Shown here piece by piece: positions 46,994-55,904 of a stretch of DNA of 64,000 nucleotides. The DNA comes from Variovorax ginsengisoli (lineage in GTDB: Bacteria; Pseudomonadota; Gammaproteobacteria; Burkholderiales; Burkholderiaceae_C). The stretch covers positions 81,329 through 145,328 of the forward strand of contig NZ_JAUSRO010000018.1 of NCBI RefSeq assembly GCF_030811835.1. Direction: 5' to 3'. Positions within the stretch are counted from its first letter, which is position 1; each line of letters begins with the position of its first letter. Position numbers and translations under genes: made by a program. The notes beneath the pieces were generated by a model that did no database searches, was not told where the DNA came from, and worked only from the letters and a program-made list of their open reading frames with translations.

Positions 46994-47013
46994 TCCAACC
47001 ACGAAAGAAACCC

Positions 47014-49176
47014 ATGAAGCACATCGTCGCGCTCGCCACTGCCTTGCTCACCGCCGCCGTCGTCCATGCGCAGGACATCAAGATCGGGGGCCTGCTCGAG
47101 ACCTCCGGCTTCGCCGCTTCCCTCGGCAAGCCCGGACTCGAAGGCGCGCAGCTCGCCGTCGACCAGGTGAACGCGCAGGGCGGCATCAACGGCCGCAAGG
47201 TGCAGCTGATCAACGTCAACTCCGAGAGCGACAACACCAAGACGGTGTCCGGCGTGAAGCGGCTCATCGAGCAGGAGAAGGCGACGGCCATCATCGGCCC
47301 GATGAGCAGCGGCTCTGCCTTCGCCATCGTCGACACGGTCGAGAAGTCGAAGGTCGCCATGGTGGCCAATGCGGCCACCCGCGCCGTGGTGCTGCCGCCG
47401 GAGCAGAAGACCTTCTCGTTCCTCGCACCGCTGACCGACGCCGTCGTGCAGGTCGCGCTGCTCAAGGACATGCAGGCACGCGGCATCACCAAGATCGCGG
47501 TGCTCCATTCCGACGTGGCCTTCGGCACCAGCGGCCGCGATTCGCTGGTGAAGCTCGCGCCCGACTACAAGATCGAGGTCGTCAACAAGGAAACCTTCGG
47601 CAACGCGGACACCGACATCACGCCGCAGCTCACGAAGATCCGCGCGTCGGACGCGCAGGCCGTCGTGGTCTGGGCCACCGGCCCCGGCCTGGCCATCGCC
47701 ACCAAGAACCATCGCTCGCTCGGCATCAAGACGCCGCTGTACATGGCCCACTCGGCCAACGACTTCAACTACCTGCGGCTCGCCGGTGAGTCCGCCAACG
47801 GCATCTTCGTGCCGTCGAGCAAGCTGTACGTGACCGACTCGCTCGCTTCGAGCGATCCGCAGACGGCCGTGGTCGCCCGCTTCGTCAGCGAGTACGAGGC
47901 CAAGTTCGGCCACCCACCGGCGACCTTTGCTGGCAACGGCTACGACGCCGCCATGCTGATCGTGAACGCCATCCGCAAGGCCGGCGCGGACCCGGTGGCC
48001 GTGCGCGACGCCATCGAGGCGACCAAGGACTACGCCGGCGTGACCGCGGTCTACAGCTATGGCCCGCAGGACCACTTCGGCACCCGCCCCGAAAGCGTGG
48101 TGATGCTGACCGTCAAGGCGGGCAAGTTCGAGCTGGCCGGCGCGGCGAAGTCGGCCCCGCCCGCCCGATCTGCAACGCCCTCAATCGGCCCGGAACGCCA
48201 GATGCTCCGCGATCGTCGTCACCATCTCGCAGATGGAGGTGGAAGCGCGTGTGAACCGGTAGCTGTGCGAATGCGCCAGCACCAGGTTCGGCGCACGCAA
48301 CGAGGACTTCAGCTCGACCGAGTGCGTGTTCGGCGGGCAGAAGTTCAGCAGGGAGAAGCCCTGCCCGTTGTTCACCAGGCCGAGCAGCATGGTCATGGTG
48401 TTCACGCGGTGCGCGATGCGCGGCGCGACGCCGTCCGCGCTGAAGGCCGAGAGCATGTAGTTGCGGGTGCGCGGCGTGTCCAGCAGGATGAGCGGCTCGG
48501 TGGCCAGGTCGCGCACCGACACATGCTGCCGGCGCAGCAGCGGATGGCCGGGCGGCAGCACGGCCTGCAGCGGTGCCGGCCGGATGACGATGCATTCGAT
48601 ACCGGAAGGGACCTCGAAGTCGTACGTCAGCGCCAGGTCGAAGGCGCCGGTCTGCAGGCCTTCGAGCAGGTATTCGTGGTGGCCTTCGTACCAGTGCAGC
48701 CGCGCCTTCGGCAGGTTCTCGGTTGCCATGCGCATCAGCGGCGGCAGCACGTAGGGCGCGAAGGAGAAGAGGCAGGCCAGATGCACCTGTCCCTGGACGT
48801 GCCGGGCGTCGGCCAGGCGGCCGGAGCCCAGCTCCCAGGACTGCAGCAGCAGGTTGCGGCATTCGACGGCGAAGGCGCTGCCGGCAGCGGTCAGCACCAG
48901 CCCGCGCGCGTGCCGGCGCAGGAAGAGCTGCACGCCGAGCACCTCTTCGAGATGCGCGATGGCCGCAGACACGGCGGGCGCCGAGACGTGCAGCGAGTCG
49001 GCCGCTTTCTGCAGCGACTGATGGCGGGCGACGGCGACGAAGTACGAGAGTTGGCGGAGAGAGAAGTCGGGGGCTCGCAGCTCCGCGCTGCTTTCGCTGA
49101 TGGCTCTTTGGGCCGGTTCTTGGCTCATGGGCGGGAGTATGTCGGAATGGTGACAGGCCGCAAGGACGGGCCATGA
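47014..49176 (+). CDS. Liv-type periplasmic substrate-binding protein with no stop at its natural end
   Basis: From ATG 47014 the first 380 residues are a normal branched-chain-type binding protein: signal peptide (LLTAAVVHAQ), DIKIGGLLETSGFAASLG, PMSSGSAFAIVDTVEKS, KITKIAVLHSD-like core and GKFELAGAAK near 48150. No in-frame stop follows. The frame stays open through the whole antisense lysR gene to TGA 49174-49176, adding about 340 Arg/Gln-rich residues. A one-base change of the TCG at 48151 to TAG would end it where relatives end. Either the protein truly carries a junk tail, or a sequencing or real mutation removed the stop. The ATGA-linked permeases and ATPases upstream make it the transporter's receptor. 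Confidence 0.7.
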   Translation: MKHIVALATALLTAAVVHAQDIKIGGLLETSGFAASLGKPGLEGAQLAVDQVNAQGGINGRKVQLINVNSESDNTKTVSGVKRLIEQEKATAIIGPMSSGSAFAIVDTVEKSKVAMVANAATRAVVLPPEQKTFSFLAPLTDAVVQVALLKDMQARGITKIAVLHSDVAFGTSGRDSLVKLAPDYKIEVVNKETFGNADTDITPQLTKIRASDAQAVVVWATGPGLAIATKNHRSLGIKTPLYMAHSANDFNYLRLAGESANGIFVPSSKLYVTDSLASSDPQTAVVARFVSEYEAKFGHPPATFAGNGYDAAMLIVNAIRKAGADPVAVRDAIEATKDYAGVTAVYSYGPQDHFGTRPESVVMLTVKAGKFELAGAAKSAPPARSATPSIGPERQMLRDRRHHLADGGGSACEPVAVRMRQHQVRRTQRGLQLDRVRVRRAEVQQGEALPVVHQAEQHGHGVHAVRDARRDAVRAEGREHVVAGARRVQQDERLGGQVAHRHMLPAQQRMAGRQHGLQRCRPDDDAFDTGRDLEVVRQRQVEGAGLQAFEQVFVVAFVPVQPRLRQVLGCHAHQRRQHVGREGEEAGQMHLSLDVPGVGQAAGAQLPGLQQQVAAFDGEGAAGSGQHQPARVPAQEELHAEHLFEMRDGRRHGGRRDVQRVGRFLQRLMAGDGDEVRELAEREVGGSQLRAAFADGSLGRFLAHGREYVGMVTGRKDGP
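48181..49128 (-). CDS. LysR-family regulator
   Basis: The protein has 315 residues with the usual HTH (LRQLSYFVAVARHQSLQKA … LHVSAPAVSAAIAHLEE) and a substrate domain (GQVHLACLFSFAPYVLPPL). It is wholly antisense to the open extension of the binding-protein frame and is transcribed divergently from the class II aldolase gene 44 bp away. That gap should contain its operator. It probably controls the transporter/aldolase/amidase genes. Confidence 0.9.
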   Translation of the reverse strand: MSQEPAQRAISESSAELRAPDFSLRQLSYFVAVARHQSLQKAADSLHVSAPAVSAAIAHLEEVLGVQLFLRRHARGLVLTAAGSAFAVECRNLLLQSWELGSGRLADARHVQGQVHLACLFSFAPYVLPPLMRMATENLPKARLHWYEGHHEYLLEGLQTGAFDLALTYDFEVPSGIECIVIRPAPLQAVLPPGHPLLRRQHVSVRDLATEPLILLDTPRTRNYMLSAFSADGVAPRIAHRVNTMTMLLGLVNNGQGFSLLNFCPPNTHSVELKSSLRAPNLVLAHSHSYRFTRASTSICEMVTTIAEHLAFRAD

Positions 49177-49940
49177 CGGAATCGGTCAACCCTTTCAAGT
49201 TCCAGGCCAGCCGGGTGCCGCCTCCACTCGGGGCCACCGAGGAAGCGCGCCGGTACGTCAAGGTGCGGCTCGCCGCGGCCTTCCGGCTGGTGGGCGCCTT
49301 GGGGCTCAACACCGGCGTGGCTGGGCATCTGAGCGTTCGCGACCCGATCCTGTCGGCCCATTTCTGGGTGAACGCCTTCGGGCTGCCGTATGCATCGATG
49401 CGGCCGGAAGACCTGACGCTGGTCCGGCATTCGGGCGAGGTGGTGCAGGGCAGCCCGATCAATGCGGCTGCCTTCGCCATCCACGCGGAGATCCACCGTG
49501 CCCGCCCCGATGTGCATTGCGTCGTCCACGGGCATCCGGTGTACGGCACGGCCTGGGCCGCCCTCGGCCGCCGCCTGCTGCCGATCAACCAAGACGTGTG
49601 CGCCGTGTCGGAAGACCACGTGCTGCACGGCGAGGCCAGCGGCCTGGTGGTGGGCCTCGACGAGGGCCGCCGCATCGCGCAAAGCCTGGGCAACCACAAG
49701 GCGGCCATCCTGCTGAACCACGGGCTGCTCGCCGTGGGGCAGACGGTGGACGAAGCCGTGTGGTGGTTCGTGCTGATGGAGCGCAGCTGCCAGATCCAGT
49801 TGCTGGCGGAGGCGGCGGGAGTCCCCAGGGTGCTCCCGGCCGACGTGGCGCGCGGCATCGCCAAAGAGATCGGGACGCCAGTGTTCGGCTGGTTCCAGTG
49901 CCAGCCGCTCATCGCGCCCTACGTGGCGCAGTTGCAATGA
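49173..49940 (+). CDS. Class II aldolase/adducin-family protein
   Basis: The protein has 255 residues. The zinc-binding HGH is in VVHGHPVYG, and LLNHGLLAVGQTVDEAVWWF is the family's C-terminal motif. Class II aldolases in this branch cleave hydroxy-acids or decarboxylate 4-hydroxyphthalate-type aromatic acids. The gene overlaps the next one by ATGA, starting the second half of the set. Confidence 0.88.
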   Translation: MTESVNPFKFQASRVPPPLGATEEARRYVKVRLAAAFRLVGALGLNTGVAGHLSVRDPILSAHFWVNAFGLPYASMRPEDLTLVRHSGEVVQGSPINAAAFAIHAEIHRARPDVHCVVHGHPVYGTAWAALGRRLLPINQDVCAVSEDHVLHGEASGLVVGLDEGRRIAQSLGNHKAAILLNHGLLAVGQTVDEAVWWFVLMERSCQIQLLAEAAGVPRVLPADVARGIAKEIGTPVFGWFQCQPLIAPYVAQLQ

Positions 49941-50551
49941 GCGGAACGACCGGGATGCCGACATCGGCGCCGCCTGCCGCACTGGCGCGCGACTGGCCCG
50001 CCGCATGGTTCGCACTGCACCATCGCGCGAAGCTGCAGGCCGGTGAATCCGTGCTGGTCCTCGATGCGGCCAGCCCAATCGGCACGGCGTGCATCCAGCT
50101 CGCGAAGGCGGCGCAGGCGCACGTCGTCGCGCTGACGCGAACCCGCTCGCAATTCGACGCCGTGCGGCGCGCCGGTGCCGACGACGTCGTCAGCCTGCAG
50201 GAGAGCCAGTGGGTCGACATCGTCCGCGAGCACGGCGGTGCCGACGTGATCGCCGGCATCGCGGACGCTGATCTGCTCAAGCGCAGCATGCGCGCCCTGG
50301 CACGCCACGGACGCCTGCTCGCCATGGCACCGCCCGATGCCCTGGCGGCCGAGCTGCCGGTGAAGCCGCTGCTGCTTCGCAGTGGCACCCTGCAGGGCGC
50401 CTTCTGGTCGCCAGACCATGCGTTCCGGATGGCCGAACCCATCATGGCGGCGTTGACCGCGTTGTGGGCGCAAGGCGCCATCCGGCTCGACACCGCCGGG
50501 CCGGGCATCGACCCGGCCCACCCCCACATGCCAGGAACCCCCAGAACATGA
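49937..50551 (+). CDS. Truncated MDR (zinc-type alcohol dehydrogenase) Rossmann domain
   Basis: The protein has 204 residues, only the second half of an MDR protein: WFALHHRAKLQAGESVLVL, the nucleotide-site ASPIGTACIQLAKAAQA, LRRAG-like ADDVVSLQ, and a C-terminal helix. The GroES-like catalytic domain is absent, and the usual GxGxxG is changed to ASPIG. The ATGA links on both sides show it has been kept as a translated unit, so it may have a new non-catalytic or partial role, or be decaying. Confidence 0.75.
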   Translation: MSGTTGMPTSAPPAALARDWPAAWFALHHRAKLQAGESVLVLDAASPIGTACIQLAKAAQAHVVALTRTRSQFDAVRRAGADDVVSLQESQWVDIVREHGGADVIAGIADADLLKRSMRALARHGRLLAMAPPDALAAELPVKPLLLRSGTLQGAFWSPDHAFRMAEPIMAALTALWAQGAIRLDTAGPGIDPAHPHMPGTPRT

Positions 50552-51858
50552 CCGCCTCTTCCAACCCGATCCTGCCGATGAGCGCCACACGCATCCGAAA
50601 AGAACTCGCAGGCCGTTCGACCAGCGCGCGCGCCGTTCTCGAGCAATCGCTCGACGTCGTCGCCGTCCGCGAGCCCACGGTTCATGCGTGGAAGGTGCTG
50701 GGCGACGCATCCGCCCGCCGGTGGGCGGATGCCCTCGACGGCGACCTCGATCGGCGCGACATCGGGCTGCTTGCCGGCATCCCGGTCGCGGTGAAGGACC
50801 TGATGGACACCGCCGACATGCCCACGGGCTACGGTTCAGCGATCTACGCCGGCCATCAGCCGACGCACGACGCGGCGTGCGTCACCCGATTGCGCGAGGC
50901 CGGTGCCACCATCCTGGGCAAGACCGTCACCACGGAGTTCGCCTACTTCGCGCCGGGCGAGACGACCAACCCTTGGGACGCGTCGCGCACGCCCGGCGGC
51001 TCGTCGAGCGGCTCGGCCGCGGCCGTCGCCTCCGGCATGGTTCCGCTGGCGCTCGGGAGCCAGACCGCCGGCTCGCTGATCCGGCCCGCGTCGTACTGCG
51101 GCGTGTTCGCGCTCAAGCCAACGCATGGCGTGTTCGACCTGCGCGGCGTCAAGGGCCTGTCGCCGTCGCTCGACACGCTCGGCTGGCTGGCCAGGACCGC
51201 GGACGACCTCGAGCTCATGCGTTGCGCGTTGCTCGGCGCCGCCTACGCGCCGCTGGACCGGTGGCCGGCCGCCCCCTGCCGCATCGGCTTCCTGCACACC
51301 CACGAATGGTCCCAGGCGCAGCCCGATGGCCAGGCGGCCTTCGACGAGGCGGTGCAGCGGCTGCAGGCCAGCGGCATGCAGCTCATCGGGAAACGCCTCC
51401 CCGACGAACAGGCCACCCTCGCCGACGACCAGATGCAGGTGATGGCGTACGAGGCCGTGCGCGAGCTGGCGTTCGAGCTGCAGCATCACGCCGCGGCCTT
51501 GAGCCGACCCCTGCGCGAACTGCTCGAGAAGGGGCAGGCCGTGACCGAGGCCGAGTACCTGGCGGCGCAGTCGCGCGCGGCCACCGGCCGGCGTGTCGCG
51601 CGCGAGCTGATGGCCGACGTCGATGCCCTACTGGTGCCGGCCGCGCCGGGCGAAGCGCCTCGGGGCCTGGACGCGACCGGCGACCCGGTGTTCAGCCGGG
51701 TCTGGACCCTGCTCGGCCTGCCCTGCGTCAACGTCCCCGGCCTCCGGGGCCCCCATGGCATGCCCATCGGCGTGCAACTGGTGGGCCGCAAACATCAGGA
51801 GCGGGCGCTGCTGGCGCTCGCGGCCAGCGTTCACACCGTGCTCGACACACCCTCATGA
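50548..51858 (+). CDS. Amidase (amidase-signature family)
   Basis: The protein has 436 residues. The Ser-cis-Ser-Lys catalytic set is visible: K83 (GIPVAVKD), the Gly/Ser-rich signature GGSSSGSAAAVASG at 150-163, and the nucleophile S176 in QTAGSLIRP. It hydrolyses a carboxamide, releasing ammonia or an amine. Together with the DUF1116 gene it hints at a nitrogen-containing aromatic substrate. It overlaps both neighbours by ATGA. Confidence 0.9.
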   Translation: MTASSNPILPMSATRIRKELAGRSTSARAVLEQSLDVVAVREPTVHAWKVLGDASARRWADALDGDLDRRDIGLLAGIPVAVKDLMDTADMPTGYGSAIYAGHQPTHDAACVTRLREAGATILGKTVTTEFAYFAPGETTNPWDASRTPGGSSSGSAAAVASGMVPLALGSQTAGSLIRPASYCGVFALKPTHGVFDLRGVKGLSPSLDTLGWLARTADDLELMRCALLGAAYAPLDRWPAAPCRIGFLHTHEWSQAQPDGQAAFDEAVQRLQASGMQLIGKRLPDEQATLADDQMQVMAYEAVRELAFELQHHAAALSRPLRELLEKGQAVTEAEYLAAQSRAATGRRVARELMADVDALLVPAAPGEAPRGLDATGDPVFSRVWTLLGLPCVNVPGLRGPHGMPIGVQLVGRKHQERALLALAASVHTVLDTPS

Positions 51859-52799
51859 AACTCATCGTCCAGACCACCGACCTCGTCGCGGAGGGCGTGC
51901 GTCGCCTTCGCCTCGCCGCCGCGGACGGCCATCCGCTGCCGCCGTGCAACGCCGGCGCGCACCTCAAGTTCACGCTGCCCGCCGATGCGGGCGGCGGCGC
52001 GCGTGAATACTCGATCGTCGGCCGCGGCGCCGAGGGCGACTGCTACGAAGTGGCGGTGCTGCTGGACCCGTGCAGCCGCGGCGGCTCGCGTGCGATGCAC
52101 GCCCTGGCTACCGGCGACGTGGTGGATGCGGAAGGCCCGTTCAACGAATTCGCGCTCAGCGACAGCGCCGCGGGCCACGTGCTCATCGCCGGCGGCATCG
52201 GCATCACGCCGATCCTGTCGATGGCGCGGGAACTCGGCGCAGCCGGGCGCCCGTTCGAGCTGCACTATGCCGCAAAGTCGCGCCGCCGCATGGCGTTCCA
52301 GGACGAGGTCGCGGCGCTGCCCGGCGCGGTGCTGTACTGCAGCGAAGAGGGCGCGGACGCCCGCATGCCCGTCGCCGCCATCCTTGCCGACCCGGCAGCT
52401 GACCGGCATGTCCATGTCTGCGGCCCGCCCTCGCTTATCGCCGATGTCGTCGACACGGCCCGGCGCCGTGGATGGGCGGACGACCAAGTCCACTTCGAGG
52501 CGTTCAATGGTGCCGTGGCACTCAGCGGCGACCGGCCCATCCGCCTTGAGCTTCGCGCCAGCGGGCGGACGATCGTCGTGCAAGCGCAGGAGTCCATCCT
52601 CGACGCTATGCTCGCTGCCGGCATGGACCCGCTCTACGACTGCCGACGTGGTGAGTGCGGCATGTGCATGACCCCGGTGATCAAAGGCTTGCCCGACCAT
52701 CGCGACCATGCGCTCACCGCCGCCGAGAAGGCGGGCGGGAAGGTGATTTGTACCTGCGTGTCGCGCACCCTCGGCGTCGATCTGGTGCTGGACTTCTAG
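51855..52799 (+). CDS. PDR/VanB-type oxidoreductase with C-terminal [2Fe-2S] ferredoxin domain
   Basis: The protein has 314 residues: a flavin domain (REYSIVGRG), an NAD-binding domain (LIAGGIGITPILSMARE … HVCGPPSLI), and a plant-type ferredoxin with CRRGECGMC … CTCVSR. This FMN-NAD-Fd order is that of phthalate dioxygenase reductase and VanB. It should supply electrons to the Rieske oxygenase at 40313. It is the last gene of the set, 11.5 kb from its likely partner. Confidence 0.92.
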   Translation: MKLIVQTTDLVAEGVRRLRLAAADGHPLPPCNAGAHLKFTLPADAGGGAREYSIVGRGAEGDCYEVAVLLDPCSRGGSRAMHALATGDVVDAEGPFNEFALSDSAAGHVLIAGGIGITPILSMARELGAAGRPFELHYAAKSRRRMAFQDEVAALPGAVLYCSEEGADARMPVAAILADPAADRHVHVCGPPSLIADVVDTARRRGWADDQVHFEAFNGAVALSGDRPIRLELRASGRTIVVQAQESILDAMLAAGMDPLYDCRRGECGMCMTPVIKGLPDHRDHALTAAEKAGGKVICTCVSRTLGVDLVLDF

Positions 52800-53641
52800 A
52801 TACCCTTTAGACACGTTGCGAAGCATCGCTGCGAGCAAGCTCTCGTCAATCTGTCCGTTGGGCCATAGTTTCAATCCGGATTCGGAGGTTCAATGCCAGC
52901 GCCTTTGCGTTGTCCACCGCTTGCCTCGCGGTGATGGTTGTCGCCCCAAGCATGGAGTGCTGCGTGCGCGTCCGCATCGTGCTCGAGGGTCGACCATGGC
53001 ATCAGCCGAGACAACCGGGCGTCGCCCGGTTTGCACCTGATTTGGGGGCACTGGAGATCAATGACTATCGCGCTTGCACCGGCCTGCCTGTCGACAGATG
53101 CTCTCACGACGTGTTATGTGTCGGCGTGGGCCATAGCGTGGGGATCCTGCACGCCGGCAAAAAGGGGGGTAGCAAAGCGGCACTCCGACGTCCGGTTCCA
53201 CACTGAAGTCCCCGCTTAGAAAGAGTGCGGTCCGCAGGATCGCACGAGTCCTACGGGTTCGTTCGAATCCTGGGGCGATTCAATCCGAATCACGCTGCCT
53301 GCAGGGACGAGCGTCGCCCAGCGCATGTCTAACGCAGGATCTTGCGTAACGGCGCCTTCGTTGGCGGGACGCACAGGTTTTCAACCGTAGCTTGCGACCT
53401 ACATCAGGTATCGCGCGCACATGCAAAACTACATGCACTGGTTTGCCAGCGCCGACCGACACAGGGCCGACACATTCGACGAGAACAGGGGACAGACGGC
53501 CGTGAACGCATTCAATGTTTGGTGGCTGGCGTTGGCGGCGCCCATGCGGCTTTTTGGCGAGTTGCGTCGAACGCGCGGCCACACTTCAGGACCATGCCGC
53601 CGCATTGAACATCCGAGACCTGTTCAAACCGAGATCATGCC
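52800..53641. other. Region with no convincing gene
   Basis: Short frames exist on both strands but none is family-like. A T-arm-like sequence (GTTCGAATCCTGG) occurs at about 53265 without the rest of a tRNA. The last 220 bp hold a small ORF that runs into the DUF421 gene and is listed separately. Confidence 0.4.
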
Positions 53642-53645
53642 GTGA
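53421..53645 (+). CDS. Small ORF overlapping the DUF421 gene, unknown
   Basis: This 74-residue frame, starting MQNYMHWFASADRHRAD, has a hydrophobic patch (FNVWWLALAAPMRLF) and then a Gly/Arg tail. Its stop overlaps the GTG of the DUF421 gene. No ribosome site is evident and no family is recognised, so it may be a remnant. Confidence 0.2.
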   Translation: MQNYMHWFASADRHRADTFDENRGQTAVNAFNVWWLALAAPMRLFGELRRTRGHTSGPCRRIEHPRPVQTEIMP

Positions 53646-54178
53646 GCGCACTGCCCGATGTCTTCGCGAGGGAATTTCCAGTTTGGCACATGGTGGCGCG
53701 CGGCACGGTCGTGTATTGGTTCCTCCTGCTGGTGTTTCGCTTTGTGCTGCGGCGCGATATTGGCGCGATGAGCGTTGCCGACCTTTTGTTTGTGGTGCTG
53801 GTGGCTGACGCATCGAGCAATGCGATGCAAGGCGAGTACCGGTCGGTGAATGACGGATTGGTGCTGCTGACCACGCTGGTCGCCTGGAACTTCGCGCTCG
53901 ACTGGCTGAGCTACCGCGTGCCCGCGATCGCGCGCTTCCTGGAGCCCCAGCCGGAGGTGCTGATCCGTCATGGCCGCATCAACCGAAAAGCAATGAAGCG
54001 CGAGATGATCACATTGGACGAACTCGAGGCCAAGCTGCGGGAAGAGGGCGTCGATTCGATCGCCGACGTGCGCATCGCCCGGCTCGAGAGCGACGGTAAA
54101 CTCAGTGTAAAGCAACGTGCCGAGCAACCTAAGTCCGACGGATCCAAGGCACCCGACACCGGGCCCCCCGGGGGTTGA
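53642..54178 (+). CDS. DUF421 (YetF-like) membrane protein
   Basis: The protein has 178 residues from GTG 53642. There are about three transmembrane helices (TVVYWFLLLVFRFVL, SVADLLFVVLVADASSNAM, LVLLTTLVAWNFALDWL), followed by the small soluble domain with RHGRINRKAMKREMITLDEL and SIADVRIARLESDG typical of DUF421. The function is unknown in bacteria except for links to spore-germination and envelope genes in Bacillus. It sits 9 bp before the cysteine hydrolase gene. Confidence 0.85.
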   Translation: MSALPDVFAREFPVWHMVARGTVVYWFLLLVFRFVLRRDIGAMSVADLLFVVLVADASSNAMQGEYRSVNDGLVLLTTLVAWNFALDWLSYRVPAIARFLEPQPEVLIRHGRINRKAMKREMITLDELEAKLREEGVDSIADVRIARLESDGKLSVKQRAEQPKSDGSKAPDTGPPGG

Positions 54179-54187
54179 GGCAGCGCG

Positions 54188-54739
54188 ATGAAACAACAGG
54201 CCACTGCGCTCCTCATCGTCGACATGATCAGCTGTTGGGATTTCTTGGACTCCGAGAAGCTCCTGCCTGGTGCCTTGGCCATCACGCCCGCACTGGCCCG
54301 TTTGAAGGCGCGCTGCGTGCGCGCGGGCGTGCCTGTGATCTATGCGAATGACAACCTGGGACGTTGGCGCTCCGATTTCCGGACGTTGATCGACGAGTCG
54401 CTGGCATGCGGCGGCGGTGCGGCGGAGATCACGACGGCGCTGCACCCGCAGCCCTCGGACTACTTCGTACTCAAGCCCAAGCATTCGGCGTTCTTCTGTA
54501 CGCCGATGGAACTGTTGCTTGCACACCTGAATGTCGACCGCCTGGTCGTCGTCGGCGTGGCGAGCGACCAATGTGTCATGACCACGGTGGCCGAGGCCCG
54601 CATGCGCGACTTCGATGTGGTCGTGCCTGAGGACTGCGTTGCATCACAGTCGTCGGCGCGCAACGCCGCCGCACTGCGGCAGTTCAGAGAAAGCCACACG
54701 CTGAAGACCACGCACAGCAGTCGCTTGCGACTGACCTAA
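54188..54739 (+). CDS. Isochorismatase-family cysteine hydrolase
   Basis: The protein has 183 residues. The catalytic triad is visible: Asp in LLIVDMISCW, Lys in LKPKHSAFF and Cys in VGVASDQCVMTTVAEA. Family members hydrolyse amides such as nicotinamide or N-carbamoyl compounds, or isochorismate; the substrate is not readable. Co-transcription with the DUF421 gene is likely. Confidence 0.88.
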   Translation: MKQQATALLIVDMISCWDFLDSEKLLPGALAITPALARLKARCVRAGVPVIYANDNLGRWRSDFRTLIDESLACGGGAAEITTALHPQPSDYFVLKPKHSAFFCTPMELLLAHLNVDRLVVVGVASDQCVMTTVAEARMRDFDVVVPEDCVASQSSARNAAALRQFRESHTLKTTHSSRLRLT

Positions 54740-54754
54740 CGCCCTTGGCCCCGG

Positions 54755-55662
54755 TCAGGCGGCTGCGCGTTTCAGCGGCAGAATCGACGCAAGTCCTTCA
54801 TCTGCATGCGTATGCGTCTTCGCGCCCAGACGCTCAGCCAGGTGCGCCGCGTCATATGGCGCATGGATCTTGACGTCGTTGTCGAAATAGCAAAACACGG
54901 CGCGTCTGCTGGGTGCTGCCGCAATGGGCGATGCAAGATGGGCGTCCGGCAATTGGCGGCCGCGATGCCACGCGGCAATCCCGTGTCCAACCGTCTAATG
55001 TCTTGTCGCCATAGCCACTCGTGTACAACTCCTTGTCGCCGTGCAGCCGCAGATAGACAAAGTCGGTCGTGAGGTCTTCGAGCAGAGGCCATCGGCCCGC
55101 GGTGTCAGCTATGACGAGCGCGATCCGATGGTGCCGTAGCATCGCGATGAACTCCGAGCTCACGAAGGTGGGATTTCTGATCTCCACGGCATGCCGGATC
55201 TTTGAGCCCCGAGGCGCATCGAGCAATGACCGGCCCTCGAGCCGCTCGTCATGTGCATGCGCCAGCTCTTGCCGTCGTGTGGAAGCATCGACAGAAACTC
55301 CTCCATGCGCTCGGCATCGAAGCGCATGCGCGGTGGCGGCTGCCACAGGACCGGCCCCATCTTCTTGCCAAGCGCCAGAATACCCGACGCGAAAAAGTTG
55401 GCCAGCGGCACGCGCACGTCGCGCAGTTGCAGCAGGTGGGTGATATAGCGCGGGCCTTTGACTGAGAAGACGAAATCATCCGGCGTCCCGACATGCCAGT
55501 CCGCATAGGACTCGGGCCGTTGGAGCGAGTAGAAGGACCCGTTGATTTCGATGGTCGAAAGCATTCGGTAAGCGAATGCGAGTTCGTTTCGCTGCGTGAG
55601 GCCAATCGGATAGAAGCGGCCACGCCAAGGTGCATAACGCCATCTAGCCGGAGTGCACGCAT
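54755..55662 (-). pseudogene. DUF72 protein gene broken by several frameshifts
   Basis: All main DUF72 blocks are present but in different frames. WRYAPWRGRFYP, EINGSFYSLQRPESYADW and VFSVKGPRYITHLLQLRD lie in one frame; ELAHAHDERLEGRSLL, AVEIRNPTFVS and VIADTAGRWPLLEDL in a second; and VFCYFDNDVKIHAPYDAAHLAERLG in a third, ending at 54755. The N-terminal 'IGTSGW' is also out of frame just before 55640. At least three indels are needed, so the gene is dead. It is divergent from the EAL gene. Confidence 0.75.
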
Positions 55663-55765
55663 GATTTGATCGAACTCTATTGGTGCGGAGCGCAGGAGTG
55701 AGCGTAGCTCGGGCCGACAGCAAAGCGTCAATGCTTGCGCCAGACGGAAAAGGGTTAGATTGGAT

Positions 55766-55803
55766 GCGTAACAAATTGATTCTCAACGACCGGTTGGTTA
55801 CGC
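55766..55803. promoter_or_regulatory. Inverted repeat upstream of the EAL-kaiC-kaiB operon
   Basis: GCGTAAC (55766-55772) and GTTACGC (55797-55803) form a 7-bp inverted repeat with a 24-nt spacer, about 100 bp before the EAL gene. It could be an operator, but there is no regulator gene nearby to support it. Confidence 0.3.
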
Positions 55804-55904
55804 GATTGTTATCGTCAAAGCTGAGACTTGTCTCGAAAAGCGCCGCTGGCACCGTAGACTCTGGCCGATATTGGATATATGTATGAGGTTTACGGAGGGT
55901 GCCC

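Noticed and set aside
53240..53290. tRNA-like T-arm (GTTCGAATCCTGG) at about 53265
   Set aside because: No anticodon arm, D-arm or pairing acceptor stem could be built around it, so it is not called as a tRNA or a tRNA remnant.
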